Of a stretch of DNA of 39,929 nt, positions 8,629 to 16,163 are shown one piece after another; the first letter of the stretch is position 1, and every line of letters begins with the position of its first letter. This DNA is from Candidatus Heimdallarchaeota archaeon (GTDB lineage: Archaea; Asgardarchaeota; Heimdallarchaeia; Heimdallarchaeales; Heimdallarchaeaceae): positions 1 through 39,929 of the forward strand of contig JAAFKJ010000031.1 of assembly GCA_021399395.1 (NCBI GenBank), written 5' to 3'. The notes below the pieces were generated by a model, which worked only from the letters and a program-made list of their open reading frames with translations, did no database searches and was not told the origin of the DNA. Made by a program: the position numbers and the translations under genes.

Positions 8629-9867
8629 ATGAAATCAGTTATTCTCGCAGGCGGTAAAGGTTTAGATCTTTTCCCCCTCACTCAAACCCGACCCAAACCT
8701 ATGATAACTTTATTGGGTAAACCTATTTTAGAGTATTTAATCAAAGAGTTAAAAGAAGTTGGTTTAAGGGATATTCTGATTGTTACAGGATATAAAGGAG
8801 AACAAATTATCAATTATTTCAAAAAAGGAAGCGAATTTGGTGTTTGTATCGAATATGCTGACCAAGGAGACAAGGAAGGTATTGAAGCAGCATTATTAGC
8901 TTCTGAGGATTTCGTAAAGAATGAATCAGTGTTTATGCTACTCTTCGGAGACATTGTATCCGAAAAAGGTTTGATGTTAAGGGCTCTTAATGCCTTTGAA
9001 AATACTCAATCAGATATGGCTATGACTCTTACTCTTCGTGGTGATACTGGAAATTTCGGTATTGTCGAAATAGATTCTATGGGGCTTGTTAAAAAAGCAG
9101 GAATCAAGAAAGCTGATTCATCTTCGCGTAGTAATTATGTAGATGCTGGTTGTTTTATACTTAAGCCCAATATACTTGATGAAGTAAAAACAAAACTATC
9201 AATAGGTCAAGCTATTAACAGCAGAATTGAAAAAGGAGATAAAGTCATTGCTGCAATCTGGGAGAAAGAGTGGTTTGATATTGGAAAACCATGGAATATT
9301 ATTGAAGCTAACAAGCTTTTGCTTTCTAAAGTTAAAGAATCCAGAATAGCTAAAGATGTTGTTATTGGTGCTAATATAGAAATAAGAAATGCAGTCATTA
9401 TCGAGGAGGGAACTGAAATTTGTTCTGGAGCCGTTCTTAATGGTCCAGTTTATATCGGTCCCAACACCTATATTGGTAATAATACGCTCATTAGAGATCA
9501 TTGTTCCATTGGTAAAGGAGCTATCATTGGTTTTTCAAGTGAGATTAAGAATTCTGTTCTTTTTGATGGAGTAAAAACTTTTGGTCTTTGTTACGTTGGA
9601 GATAGTGTCATTGGTAAGAACACCCACTTATCCTCAGGAGTAATAACGGTAAATACTGACACACCAAAACGAGAGATAACCATGAATATCAATGGTAAAA
9701 CCCACAATACAGGGCGTATGAAACTTGGAGCCATTATTGGAGATAATTGTGATATAGGTGTTAATTCGCTCATCTGCCCTGGAAAAAGAATAGCTTCGAA
9801 CAGCGTAGTAATGCCAGGGTCAACAATAACAGAAGATATGCTGGAAGATAACACTAAGGATAAGTAA
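8629..9867 (+). CDS. Nucleotidyltransferase-like/left-handed beta-helix protein (GlmU/GMPP type) with degenerate catalytic motifs
   Basis: The product is 412 residues. It has an N-terminal sugar-1-phosphate nucleotidylyltransferase-like domain (about 1-230, LAGGKG at 6-11 and PKPM at 22-25). A C-terminal left-handed beta-helix of hexapeptides follows (about 250-400, e.g. IGPNTYIGNNTLI), with the archaeal GlmU-type segment TGRMKLGAIIGDN. Family members make UDP-GlcNAc or GDP-mannose for glycans. Two nucleotide-binding signatures are altered. The GxGTR loop reads GKGLD, so the catalytic Arg is Asp13. The GTAxA motif reads GIEAA. This could be a regulatory subunit such as eukaryotic GMPPA, or only an acyltransferase. 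The start at 8629 is chosen for an AAAGGAG ribosome binding site nine bases upstream and because it gives the normal N-terminus. Confidence 0.8.
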   Translation: MKSVILAGGKGLDLFPLTQTRPKPMITLLGKPILEYLIKELKEVGLRDILIVTGYKGEQIINYFKKGSEFGVCIEYADQGDKEGIEAALLASEDFVKNESVFMLLFGDIVSEKGLMLRALNAFENTQSDMAMTLTLRGDTGNFGIVEIDSMGLVKKAGIKKADSSSRSNYVDAGCFILKPNILDEVKTKLSIGQAINSRIEKGDKVIAAIWEKEWFDIGKPWNIIEANKLLLSKVKESRIAKDVVIGANIEIRNAVIIEEGTEICSGAVLNGPVYIGPNTYIGNNTLIRDHCSIGKGAIIGFSSEIKNSVLFDGVKTFGLCYVGDSVIGKNTHLSSGVITVNTDTPKREITMNINGKTHNTGRMKLGAIIGDNCDIGVNSLICPGKRIASNSVVMPGSTITEDMLEDNTKDK

Positions 9868-9916
9868 ATCCAAATAAAAGAAAAAGAAGATAAGAGGCAG
9901 AGTGTCTTTTCAGTTT

Positions 9917-10192
9917 TTAGTAATCGTAATCAGTTATCTCAAGTAGCGTTATTATTTGTAATAACATTGTTCGTGCATGAGCTGGACAATTTGGATCTTG
10001 AGATATTTCATCTAGGATTTCTATTGCATTGTTTGCTTTAACTGCTATGCTTAATTCAGGATCTGGTTCTCTTATGATTTCGAGTGAGTTGGTTGCTGCT
10101 CTTCTGATATTTCTTGGAACAGTTGTATCCTCACTTATTCGCTCTAGTAGCTGAACTGCTTCATTTACCTGTTCGAGGGTTTCTTCGCTCAC
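9917..10192 (-). CDS. UPF0147 family protein
   Basis: The product is a 91-residue all-helical acidic protein matching the archaeal UPF0147 family. It has the typical VPRNIRRAA segment near residue 30 and a second copy of the same pattern, CPAHARTML, near residue 75. These give two helical half-repeats. The role of the family is unknown. I chose the GTG at 10192 over the GTG at 10201 because an AAAGGGG ribosome binding site sits six to ten bases before it, whereas it abuts the other. The gene is monocistronic by spacing. Confidence 0.85.
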   Translation of the reverse strand: MSEETLEQVNEAVQLLERISEDTTVPRNIRRAATNSLEIIREPDPELSIAVKANNAIEILDEISQDPNCPAHARTMLLQIITLLEITDYDY

Positions 10193-10314
10193 TTTTAACA
10201 CCCCTTTAAAAACTCATGTCGAGTATTCCTCATACTCTCGCTTTTTTAATCATTTCGGTGTTCAATAGAAATTTGTAAAGAAAAATAGTAACAAAAGTGA
10301 GATTTGTTGAATAT

Positions 10315-11274
10315 TTAAAGCTGTTTTAACCATTCTACATATTTGCTTATCCCTACGCTGAAAGGATTTTTAACTTCCCAACCAAGTGCTTGTAGTTTTG
10401 AAATGTCTGCTGAACTATAGGTCACATCCCCTTTCCATCCTCTTTTACCTCCTGTAAAAGTAAAATTAACATCAGATAAATCAAGTATTTTTGTTAGTTC
10501 TTCAGCAATTTCTATAACAGTTGTAGTTTCCTCAGAGCTGACGTTGAAAACATTAAAACCTTCTTGCAAATTTTTAAGAGTTATATCAAATGCATTAACA
10601 GTATCGTCAATGTAAAGGTAACTCTTTGTTTGGGTACCATCTCCAAGTATCTCTAATTCCTTTGAATTTCTCTGCAATTTATGGTAGAAGTCATAAATCA
10701 CTCCATGTGTAGAACGTGGTCCGAAAATATTTCCTAACCTTAAAGAAGTAATGTTGAAATTATAGAGGGATGTGTAGCTCGAACAATACATCTCAGCTGC
10801 AGCTTTTGCAGCTCCATAATTGCTTATTGGTTTTAGAGGGTAGTTTTCTGGTGTAGGGTGGACCTCAGGTTCTCCATAAACTGTTCCAACAGAACTTGCA
10901 AAGATTAAATCTTTGATATCCTTCACTCTCATGTATTCCAATATATTGAAAGTTCCAATCACATTAGTTTCAAAATCCAATCTAGGTTCACTAACGCTTA
11001 ATTTTACATCAGGTTGAGCAGCAAGATGAAAGATACAATCATAATTTGAATCAAGTGATAATATATCATCATAGTTTTGCACACTTATTTGATGAAAATC
11101 TGCTTTCCCTTCTTCTAAATATTTATTGAGATATCTTAGGTCTGTTTTCGCTGATAAATCATCAATAACTGTTACGTAAAAACCCTTTTTCACAAGCATA
11201 TCCACTATATGGGAGCCTATAAAACCGCATCCACCTGTAACTAAAATGTTTTTTGTTATGTGTTTAACCCCCAA
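10315..11274 (-). CDS. NAD-dependent epimerase/dehydratase (UDP-glucose 4-epimerase-like)
   Basis: This is an extended short-chain dehydrogenase of 319 residues. It has the NAD-binding GGCGFIG (residues 14-20), the acidic Asp-Asp after beta2 (38-39), the Ser-Ser near 127-128, and the catalytic Tyr153-x3-Lys157. Members interconvert or dehydrate nucleotide sugars, here most like archaeal GalE, feeding glycan or S-layer glycosylation. The C-terminal substrate part contains GDGTQTKSYLYIDD, typical of nucleotide-sugar enzymes. The start is TTG, eight bases after the stop of the cysteine desulfurase gene; no ATG is available nearby. Co-transcription with the desulfurase is likely by spacing, though no shared pathway is evident. 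The exact sugar is not determinable. Confidence 0.85.
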   Translation of the reverse strand: MGVKHITKNILVTGGCGFIGSHIVDMLVKKGFYVTVIDDLSAKTDLRYLNKYLEEGKADFHQISVQNYDDILSLDSNYDCIFHLAAQPDVKLSVSEPRLDFETNVIGTFNILEYMRVKDIKDLIFASSVGTVYGEPEVHPTPENYPLKPISNYGAAKAAAEMYCSSYTSLYNFNITSLRLGNIFGPRSTHGVIYDFYHKLQRNSKELEILGDGTQTKSYLYIDDTVNAFDITLKNLQEGFNVFNVSSEETTTVIEIAEELTKILDLSDVNFTFTGGKRGWKGDVTYSSADISKLQALGWEVKNPFSVGISKYVEWLKQL

Positions 11275-11282
11275 ATTGTGAA

Positions 11283-12548
11283 CTAATCTAATGCTTTAGC
11301 AAAGTTTTCTAACTCTGTTAAGAATATCTCTACTTCATCCATCGTATTGTAGATGTAGAGTGAAGCTCTGGTTATACCTTCTCCTTTTCCAGGATTTATT
11401 CCTATTTGATATTGGAATGGATGAACACACATATTTCCTGATCTCATCAGAATCTTATGATGTGGAATCATATCGTTGAAATATTCAGTTACATCGTTAT
11501 GGTTCATTACATCCGATTTAGGTCTGAAAGATACGAGCGCGGCTCTTTGTTTATAATCAAGTGGCCCTAATACTTCGAATTTTTCTAATTCTAGAATCCC
11601 TTCTAATAATCTTTTAGAAAATGATTGTTCTCTATTGTGAACATTCTCCATACCAATTTTCTGCAAGTAATCTATTGCTGCACCAGCACCCATCATACCA
11701 CCATAATTCTGCAATCCTGCTTCGAATTTATGTGGAGGTGGTAGATACTTAGGAGTAATTTTTCCATTCTCATAAACCACATCCTCAATTACATCACCAC
11801 CAACAAGGAACATATCTAGTTGTTCTAGAAGTTCGTACTTACCGTATAACGCACCTATACCGGTTGGACCACAGGCTTTATGGATACTCAAAACACTAAA
11901 GTCCACATCAAGCTTCTTAACATCTAGTTTGTTATGTGGAGCAAATTGAGCTTCATCTGAAACTACCCAAGCACCATGTTCGTGAGAGATTTTTACTACG
12001 TCTTCAAGAGGTGCAATAGTCCCTGTTAGATTAGAAGCATGTACAAAAGATACAATTTTAGTTTTATCATCTATTTTTTCTTCAAAATCTGCAGCATCAA
12101 ATGTTCCATCTGGTTTTGCATCGACAAGCCTTAGTTCACATCCAACTTCTTGGCATTTTTTGAAGAATGGAAGCATACCACTATGGTGTTCTAAAGAAGT
12201 TGTAACAATGTTTTGATCCTTCTCTATTGGTAAAGTTGCAGCAATAATATTCATTCCTTCTGTTGCATTTCTTGTCCAAATTATTTCATTTTGACTTCTT
12301 GCATTAATGAAAGAAGCAATCTTCACACGAGCTTCTTCAGTAAGCTGACTTGTCTCTACCCCTAAACTATGTGTTGACCTTCCGGCCCCACCACAAGCAC
12401 CAAGATATTTGTAATAATACTCCATCGCTTCCCAAACTTGAACAGGTTTGAGTGCCATGCAAGCAGAATCAAAATAGATTAAACTTTTTCCTTCATAAAG
12501 CTGATTTAAAACAGGAAAATCTTTTCTTATACGAGCCCATACAACCAT
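11283..12548 (-). CDS. sufS: Cysteine desulfurase, SufS-like (class V aminotransferase)
   Basis: This is a PLP enzyme of 421 residues that removes sulfur from cysteine to give alanine and an enzyme-bound persulfide for Fe-S clusters or tRNA thiolation. The PLP lysine is Lys224 in SIHKACGPTGIG. The PLP-stacking His is in the LEHHSG segment (121-122), and the Asp-Glu-Ala-Gln at 198-201 follows the family. The acceptor Cys374 is present in RSGNMCVHP, matching the SufS RxGxxCxxP signature, so the enzyme should be active. A GGTGAT ribosome binding site precedes the ATG. The small Cys-pair protein encoded 13 bases upstream is probably co-expressed and may be its partner or regulator. A selenocysteine lyase or L-cysteine C-S lyase activity cannot be excluded by sequence alone. 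Confidence 0.88.
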   Translation of the reverse strand: MVVWARIRKDFPVLNQLYEGKSLIYFDSACMALKPVQVWEAMEYYYKYLGACGGAGRSTHSLGVETSQLTEEARVKIASFINARSQNEIIWTRNATEGMNIIAATLPIEKDQNIVTTSLEHHSGMLPFFKKCQEVGCELRLVDAKPDGTFDAADFEEKIDDKTKIVSFVHASNLTGTIAPLEDVVKISHEHGAWVVSDEAQFAPHNKLDVKKLDVDFSVLSIHKACGPTGIGALYGKYELLEQLDMFLVGGDVIEDVVYENGKITPKYLPPPHKFEAGLQNYGGMMGAGAAIDYLQKIGMENVHNREQSFSKRLLEGILELEKFEVLGPLDYKQRAALVSFRPKSDVMNHNDVTEYFNDMIPHHKILMRSGNMCVHPFQYQIGINPGKGEGITRASLYIYNTMDEVEIFLTELENFAKALD

Positions 12549-12561
12549 TTTATCACCATTA

Positions 12562-12798
12562 CTATTCTGTAACTTTTAGTAATTTCCAAGCAAATCCTTC
12601 AGAAGTCCATTTTCTCTCAACTATACCATCTTCAACGAGCTGTTTTCCTGCCAAAATAACATCTCCACCTGAAGAACATCCAGCACAAAGTTCAGGAAAT
12701 AAATCTCTCATAGCCATAATCTCTTTTGTGGTTGCAGGATTCTTTTCCTTCAAAATTGTCATCACACATTCAATGTTTCGTTCTTTGAATTCGCTCAT
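12562..12798 (-). CDS. Small winged-helix-like protein with a CxxC pair
   Basis: This 78-residue protein has no recognised name. Three helices, then two short strands at the C-terminus (residues about 58-75: a gly/glu/arg turn, then FAWKLLKV), suggest a winged helix. Cys38 and Cys41 lie in LCAGCSSGGDV, and Cys11 lies in the first helix. It is the first gene of a minus-strand pair with the cysteine desulfurase, 13 bases apart. It may be a redox- or Fe-S-sensing repressor of that gene, or a sulfur acceptor; both are inference. A TTTAAATT TATA box 28-35 bases before the ATG and the absence of a ribosome binding site point to a leaderless transcript. Confidence 0.65.
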   Translation of the reverse strand: MSEFKERNIECVMTILKEKNPATTKEIMAMRDLFPELCAGCSSGGDVILAGKQLVEDGIVERKWTSEGFAWKLLKVTE

Positions 12799-12825
12799 AG
12801 TATCATAAGACCAGTTCTTAGTATG

Positions 12826-12833
12826 AATTTAAA
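12826..12833 (-). promoter_or_regulatory. TATA box for the CxxC protein-sufS pair
   Basis: The minus-strand TTTAAATT is centred about 31 bases before the ATG at 12798, the normal archaeal spacing for a leaderless or near-leaderless mRNA. Confidence 0.45.
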
Positions 12834-12869
12834 TTATTCTACTAATGTAATATAAAAAATGCTTTATTA

Positions 12870-13787
12870 TTAGAAAAATTCAGATAAGGATTTCTGACCT
12901 TTCATCTTTAATGGAGTAGACGAAAAAGACATTATATGACCGATGATTTTGGACATATTTGTTACATAAAAACTGTTGTTTACTTTTGTTACAAGGAGTT
13001 TTCCTTTAACCCCAACTATCTCACCCGTTATTTGTAATGTTTTATCAACTTCGTTCAAGATAGGATTACTTTCCAAGGAAGGAATGTTGCCATAAAATGA
13101 TTCTAGTTCATGCTCTTCATGCAAAAGATCAGAATTTTCTGTTTCATATCCACTTTTTCCTATGTAGGATTTGACATCTTCTACTATAGCCCTGAAATCA
13201 GGGATAGATGTAGATAAATTGAAATTAAGTTTTCTAGCTTTTGCGGTCTTACGGATAGTTTGAGAGATTTGAAGATCAGAAGATATAGCTTTTTCCAAAG
13301 TTCTAGCTTCAAATCCGTTCTTAGCTCTAATAACTTCAACAGCTAAATCAGCACCTTGATTTATCCACCTTTTTAACGGATTAATAGAGACACCAACCTT
13401 AACATCGTTTGCAACAAGCGCTATATAAACTGAACAAGGGTGATCTCTACAATATTCATACGCCAGGGGGTTATGTGAACAATTGCCAAAAGGTTTACTT
13501 GCATCACAAAAAAGGAAGCATTTCTCAAAATCTTGTTGCTCACAGTTATAACATCGATTGTATTTATCATCTACCCTTTTGTTGCATAAATAATATTCGC
13601 TTTTGTTAATCGAATGACCAATACATGTCTTTTCTTCAGATACTTTAAGATGGAATTCATCACCAGGAGAAAGATATTTCTTATAAGTTTGATCAGGCGC
13701 TTTCTCCAAATCTCTAAAGATTAGAAAAGCATAGGGTGGGATTGATGGATCCCATTTTGCTGCAATTAGATGTTCCTTCAACAACAT
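12870..13787 (-). CDS. DUF2797 (GIY-YIG-like) protein with C-terminal PIP box
   Basis: The product is about 305 residues. The centre matches DUF2797: a Cys-rich zinc-binding region (CxGH, then CNKR, CYNCEQQ and further Cys to about residue 125), then VYIALVANDVKVGV and KRWINQGAD, which is the GIY-YIG-like core of the family. The function is unknown; a nuclease-like fold is expected. The last eight residues are QKSLSEFF, a textbook PCNA-interacting peptide (QxxLxxFF) at the extreme C-terminus after a disordered segment. The protein should therefore act with the sliding clamp in replication or repair. The ATG at 13787 lies eight bases after the FAU-1 stop; an ATG at 13853 would overlap that gene by 58 bases. 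Ribosome binding sites do not settle the choice. Confidence 0.8.
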   Translation of the reverse strand: MLLKEHLIAAKWDPSIPPYAFLIFRDLEKAPDQTYKKYLSPGDEFHLKVSEEKTCIGHSINKSEYYLCNKRVDDKYNRCYNCEQQDFEKCFLFCDASKPFGNCSHNPLAYEYCRDHPCSVYIALVANDVKVGVSINPLKRWINQGADLAVEVIRAKNGFEARTLEKAISSDLQISQTIRKTAKARKLNFNLSTSIPDFRAIVEDVKSYIGKSGYETENSDLLHEEHELESFYGNIPSLESNPILNEVDKTLQITGEIVGVKGKLLVTKVNNSFYVTNMSKIIGHIMSFSSTPLKMKGQKSLSEFF

Positions 13788-13795
13788 CTCCACTT

Positions 13796-15235
13796 TTATT
13801 TCTTTGAAGAAATAAGAATTGACTCTTTTCCTTCTGATAATTGCTTTTTGCATTCCTCAAATATCGAATAGATTTTTTCTTTTAGCTGGGAAGATATAAT
13901 ACCTCGCTCAAACAGTTGATTTATAATACCTTGATCAAGATCCTTTATCTCATCATCCTTTTTAATTAAGGTTAATCCTAAATCTATGTATCTCAGCTTT
14001 CCACCATCACAAAGGTCTACAGGAGTAACAATTTTAATAATTTCACCTAATATTTTTTCATCTCTTAAAATCTTCATGTGTACTGACCAACTACCTTCTT
14101 TAACTACTATTGATGATGTATCTCCTTGCTTTATTTCAACATCTAAATTGTGATGTGTTCCTCTAGAAGATCTAAAGCTTCTTTTGATATTCAAAACATC
14201 ATCATCCCAGCTTAGTTGACCTAAGATTCTTTCTTGTGGAGGTGAAGTCAAATTATACTCTTGGAGATAAATTATTGAATTTTCACTGAAATCTTTCTCT
14301 AGAATTAATTTTTTTAACATATCAGCTAACTTCTTACCATCTATATCTGAGGCTATTTTTTCAGCAAATTGAGTTGTTAGTTTCAGTTCTGGAGAATAAG
14401 ACATAAACCAATGATAGAGCGGAATACTAGAAACTATTTCATTGCGAATAGCTGTTATTTTCTCCTTAGCTGCTTTTACAAATAGAATATGTGCAACTGT
14501 TTGTCCAGGTTGTAAAATACCAGGACCATAAGAAGACCCCGATATAAGTAAATCGAGTTCCTCAGCTCTTTGAACCAATTGGTCTATATCTGCTTGAATT
14601 GCTTCTTGTGAAGCTTTTGTTGCGCTTGTTCTCATAATTAAACCATGATCCCCAGGACGCAAGTCTTTTCCTAATGCAAATAATTTATCTCTATCATTTT
14701 TTGGTAATTTTCTAGAAACCCTTACAAAGTTAGCATCACGTTCTAAAATAACAGATTGACCTGGAAAGTGGATAGTTGTTGAACAAACAGGTAGTTGATC
14801 TTCAAATACATTTAGCTGTTTTATCTGAACTACAACTTTTTGACCTCTGTGAAAATTTGAACCAAATAAAATTGTATTGACATTTTCACCAATATCAATT
14901 ACAGATAGATTCTTTTCATTATTAATATGGACAACTTTTCCATTATACACAGCATGTAATTGAACTGGATGTTGGAGAATTATCGAATCAGGAATTGTTT
15001 TATGGAGAAGTGCAGTTATTGCAGACACATATTCTTCCTCACCTTCAATGGATATTCCGTATCCACCTAATATATCTTGAATTTCAAGATCATAAGGATC
15101 TAATCTGTCTTCTACCTTGAACACATTAGTCTGTTCTGGAAGGGTTTGTACGAGATTATATTTCAAGTTTTCAGAAACTAATTTAATTAGAGCAATATCA
15201 TAAATGCTCCTTACACGAAACGTTGGAGAAACCAT
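13796..15235 (-). CDS. FAU-1 family RNA-binding protein / probable ribonuclease
   Basis: The product is 479 residues, the usual size of the archaeal FAU-1 (AU-1) family, which binds AU-rich RNA and has been linked to 5S rRNA maturation. Residues about 85-165 form an S1/OB-like region as in RNase E/G. Residues about 190-300 hold the conserved block with DLRPGDHGLIMRTSA. The C-terminal third is a DUF402-type domain with RGTHHNLD and KEGSWSVHMKILRD, ending with YIDLGLTLIKKDDEI. A GGTGACTT ribosome binding site precedes the ATG. The DUF2797 gene follows directly or overlaps, so the two are probably one transcript, joining RNA processing and a clamp-binding protein. The family call is strong; the enzymatic mechanism in the family is not settled. 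Confidence 0.85.
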   Translation of the reverse strand: MVSPTFRVRSIYDIALIKLVSENLKYNLVQTLPEQTNVFKVEDRLDPYDLEIQDILGGYGISIEGEEEYVSAITALLHKTIPDSIILQHPVQLHAVYNGKVVHINNEKNLSVIDIGENVNTILFGSNFHRGQKVVVQIKQLNVFEDQLPVCSTTIHFPGQSVILERDANFVRVSRKLPKNDRDKLFALGKDLRPGDHGLIMRTSATKASQEAIQADIDQLVQRAEELDLLISGSSYGPGILQPGQTVAHILFVKAAKEKITAIRNEIVSSIPLYHWFMSYSPELKLTTQFAEKIASDIDGKKLADMLKKLILEKDFSENSIIYLQEYNLTSPPQERILGQLSWDDDVLNIKRSFRSSRGTHHNLDVEIKQGDTSSIVVKEGSWSVHMKILRDEKILGEIIKIVTPVDLCDGGKLRYIDLGLTLIKKDDEIKDLDQGIINQLFERGIISSQLKEKIYSIFEECKKQLSEGKESILISSKK

Positions 15236-15362
15236 TACAAAGTCACCTATAGTCAGAAAATAGCTAAGACGAATAAAAACTTAATGAAATAAAAGTTTCT
15301 GAGAATTGTTTTACTCACATGGTTTTAGATAAATCTTTGATAGGATAAAAAAAAATCAGATA

Positions 15363-15445
15363 TGGAGCCAGGACGGGGATTTGAACCCCGGAGGCATATG
15401 CCAGAGGTTTTCGAGACCACCGCCGTACCGCTTGGCTATCCTGGC
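15363..15445 (-). tRNA. tRNA-Ser (CGA)
   Basis: Read on the minus strand, this folds as a type II tRNA. The acceptor is GCCAGGA with TCCTGGC. The D-arm is GCC/GGC. The anticodon loop is CTCGAAA with anticodon CGA. There is a long variable arm (GGC ATAT GCC) and a T-arm CGGGG/CCCCG with TTCAAAT. CCA is encoded at 15363-15365. No intron is present. The discriminator base is T where archaeal serine tRNAs normally have G, and the second pair of the anticodon stem is a T-T mismatch. Confidence 0.85.
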
Positions 15446-15520
15446 AAAACAAATTCTTAGAAATTCAATTGATGTTTGGCTATAGTTAGTAGAATAAAAA
15501 AATCTTTGTGTGAATTAAAT

Positions 15521-16114
15521 TTAGTTTTTTAATCTAATAAACTGCCTACTTCCACAATTTGTACAACCTTTAGAGGAGCAATCTGAACAATAATGTTTTC
15601 CACATTTAGCACATTTTGATGTTCCAGTATTTTTACAAGTGGAACAGCCTTTCAAAACCATTCTGCCCTTAAATTTCACCCCTAGATATACTGCACCTAC
15701 TGCTCCCCCGAGAACAGCTACTACAATAATAACTGTTCTGAAAGCTTTCCAGACAGGACTTGTTGGAGGAGTAGAGTCCACTACTATGTCGTAAATTGTA
15801 ACATTGTAGTATTCAATTAAATCTGGTCCTACATTCCAAGTTACATAGGGTTTCTTTTCAAATTCTTTCATCCCTAGGATTGCATTAACAAAATTAAAAT
15901 TCACTGCATTTGTATTAACTTCGACTCTGAATGCACCTTCGGCTGTGTATTCGATTACAAACTCACCGTTTCTATAACTCACAAAACCTACATCAACAAC
16001 ATCATCATATTCTATACCTGCATATTCATCGTAGGCATACACCGACACTAGTGTATTCAATAGAAGAATAGCGAAGAAGCCTAAGAAAATCATACATCGG
16101 CGAATACGTGTCAT
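15521..16114 (-). CDS. Membrane protein with extracellular domain and cytoplasmic eight-Cys zinc tail (copy 2)
   Basis: The product is 197 residues. A signal peptide (about 1-27) leads to an extracellular beta-rich domain of about 90 residues. A transmembrane helix follows (about 126-147), then a basic stretch and a cytoplasmic tail with four CxxC knuckles (CSTC, CAKC, CSDC, CTNC) spaced 7, 4 and 4 residues apart. The tail ends in SRQFIRLKN. Eight cysteines in this spacing could bind two zinc ions, as in RING/B-box-like cross-brace or treble-clef modules. The neighbouring gene (16164-16811) has the same order, tail and length, so the two arose by duplication. I do not recognise the family. 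A receptor linking an outside domain to a cytoplasmic binding module is a reasonable guess. Confidence 0.7.
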   Translation of the reverse strand: MTRIRRCMIFLGFFAILLLNTLVSVYAYDEYAGIEYDDVVDVGFVSYRNGEFVIEYTAEGAFRVEVNTNAVNFNFVNAILGMKEFEKKPYVTWNVGPDLIEYYNVTIYDIVVDSTPPTSPVWKAFRTVIIVVAVLGGAVGAVYLGVKFKGRMVLKGCSTCKNTGTSKCAKCGKHYCSDCSSKGCTNCGSRQFIRLKN

Positions 16115-16163
16115 CGAGAGAATTGAAAGAAAGAAACTTAAAAGAATTTCGAAGTGGGAGGAA

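Noticed and set aside
9199..9501. A 100-codon antisense frame in the nucleotidyltransferase gene
   Set aside because: Shadow of a gene with a recognised beta-helix; no ribosome binding site or domain.
12452..12808. A 118-codon plus-strand frame across the start of the cysteine desulfurase and the small Cys-pair gene
   Set aside because: It is antisense to two genes with clear family or promoter evidence and its product looks random.
13796..13853. Use of the upstream ATG at 13853 for the DUF2797 gene
   Set aside because: It would overlap FAU-1 by 58 bases. The shorter start is preferred, but ribosome binding sites do not settle this.
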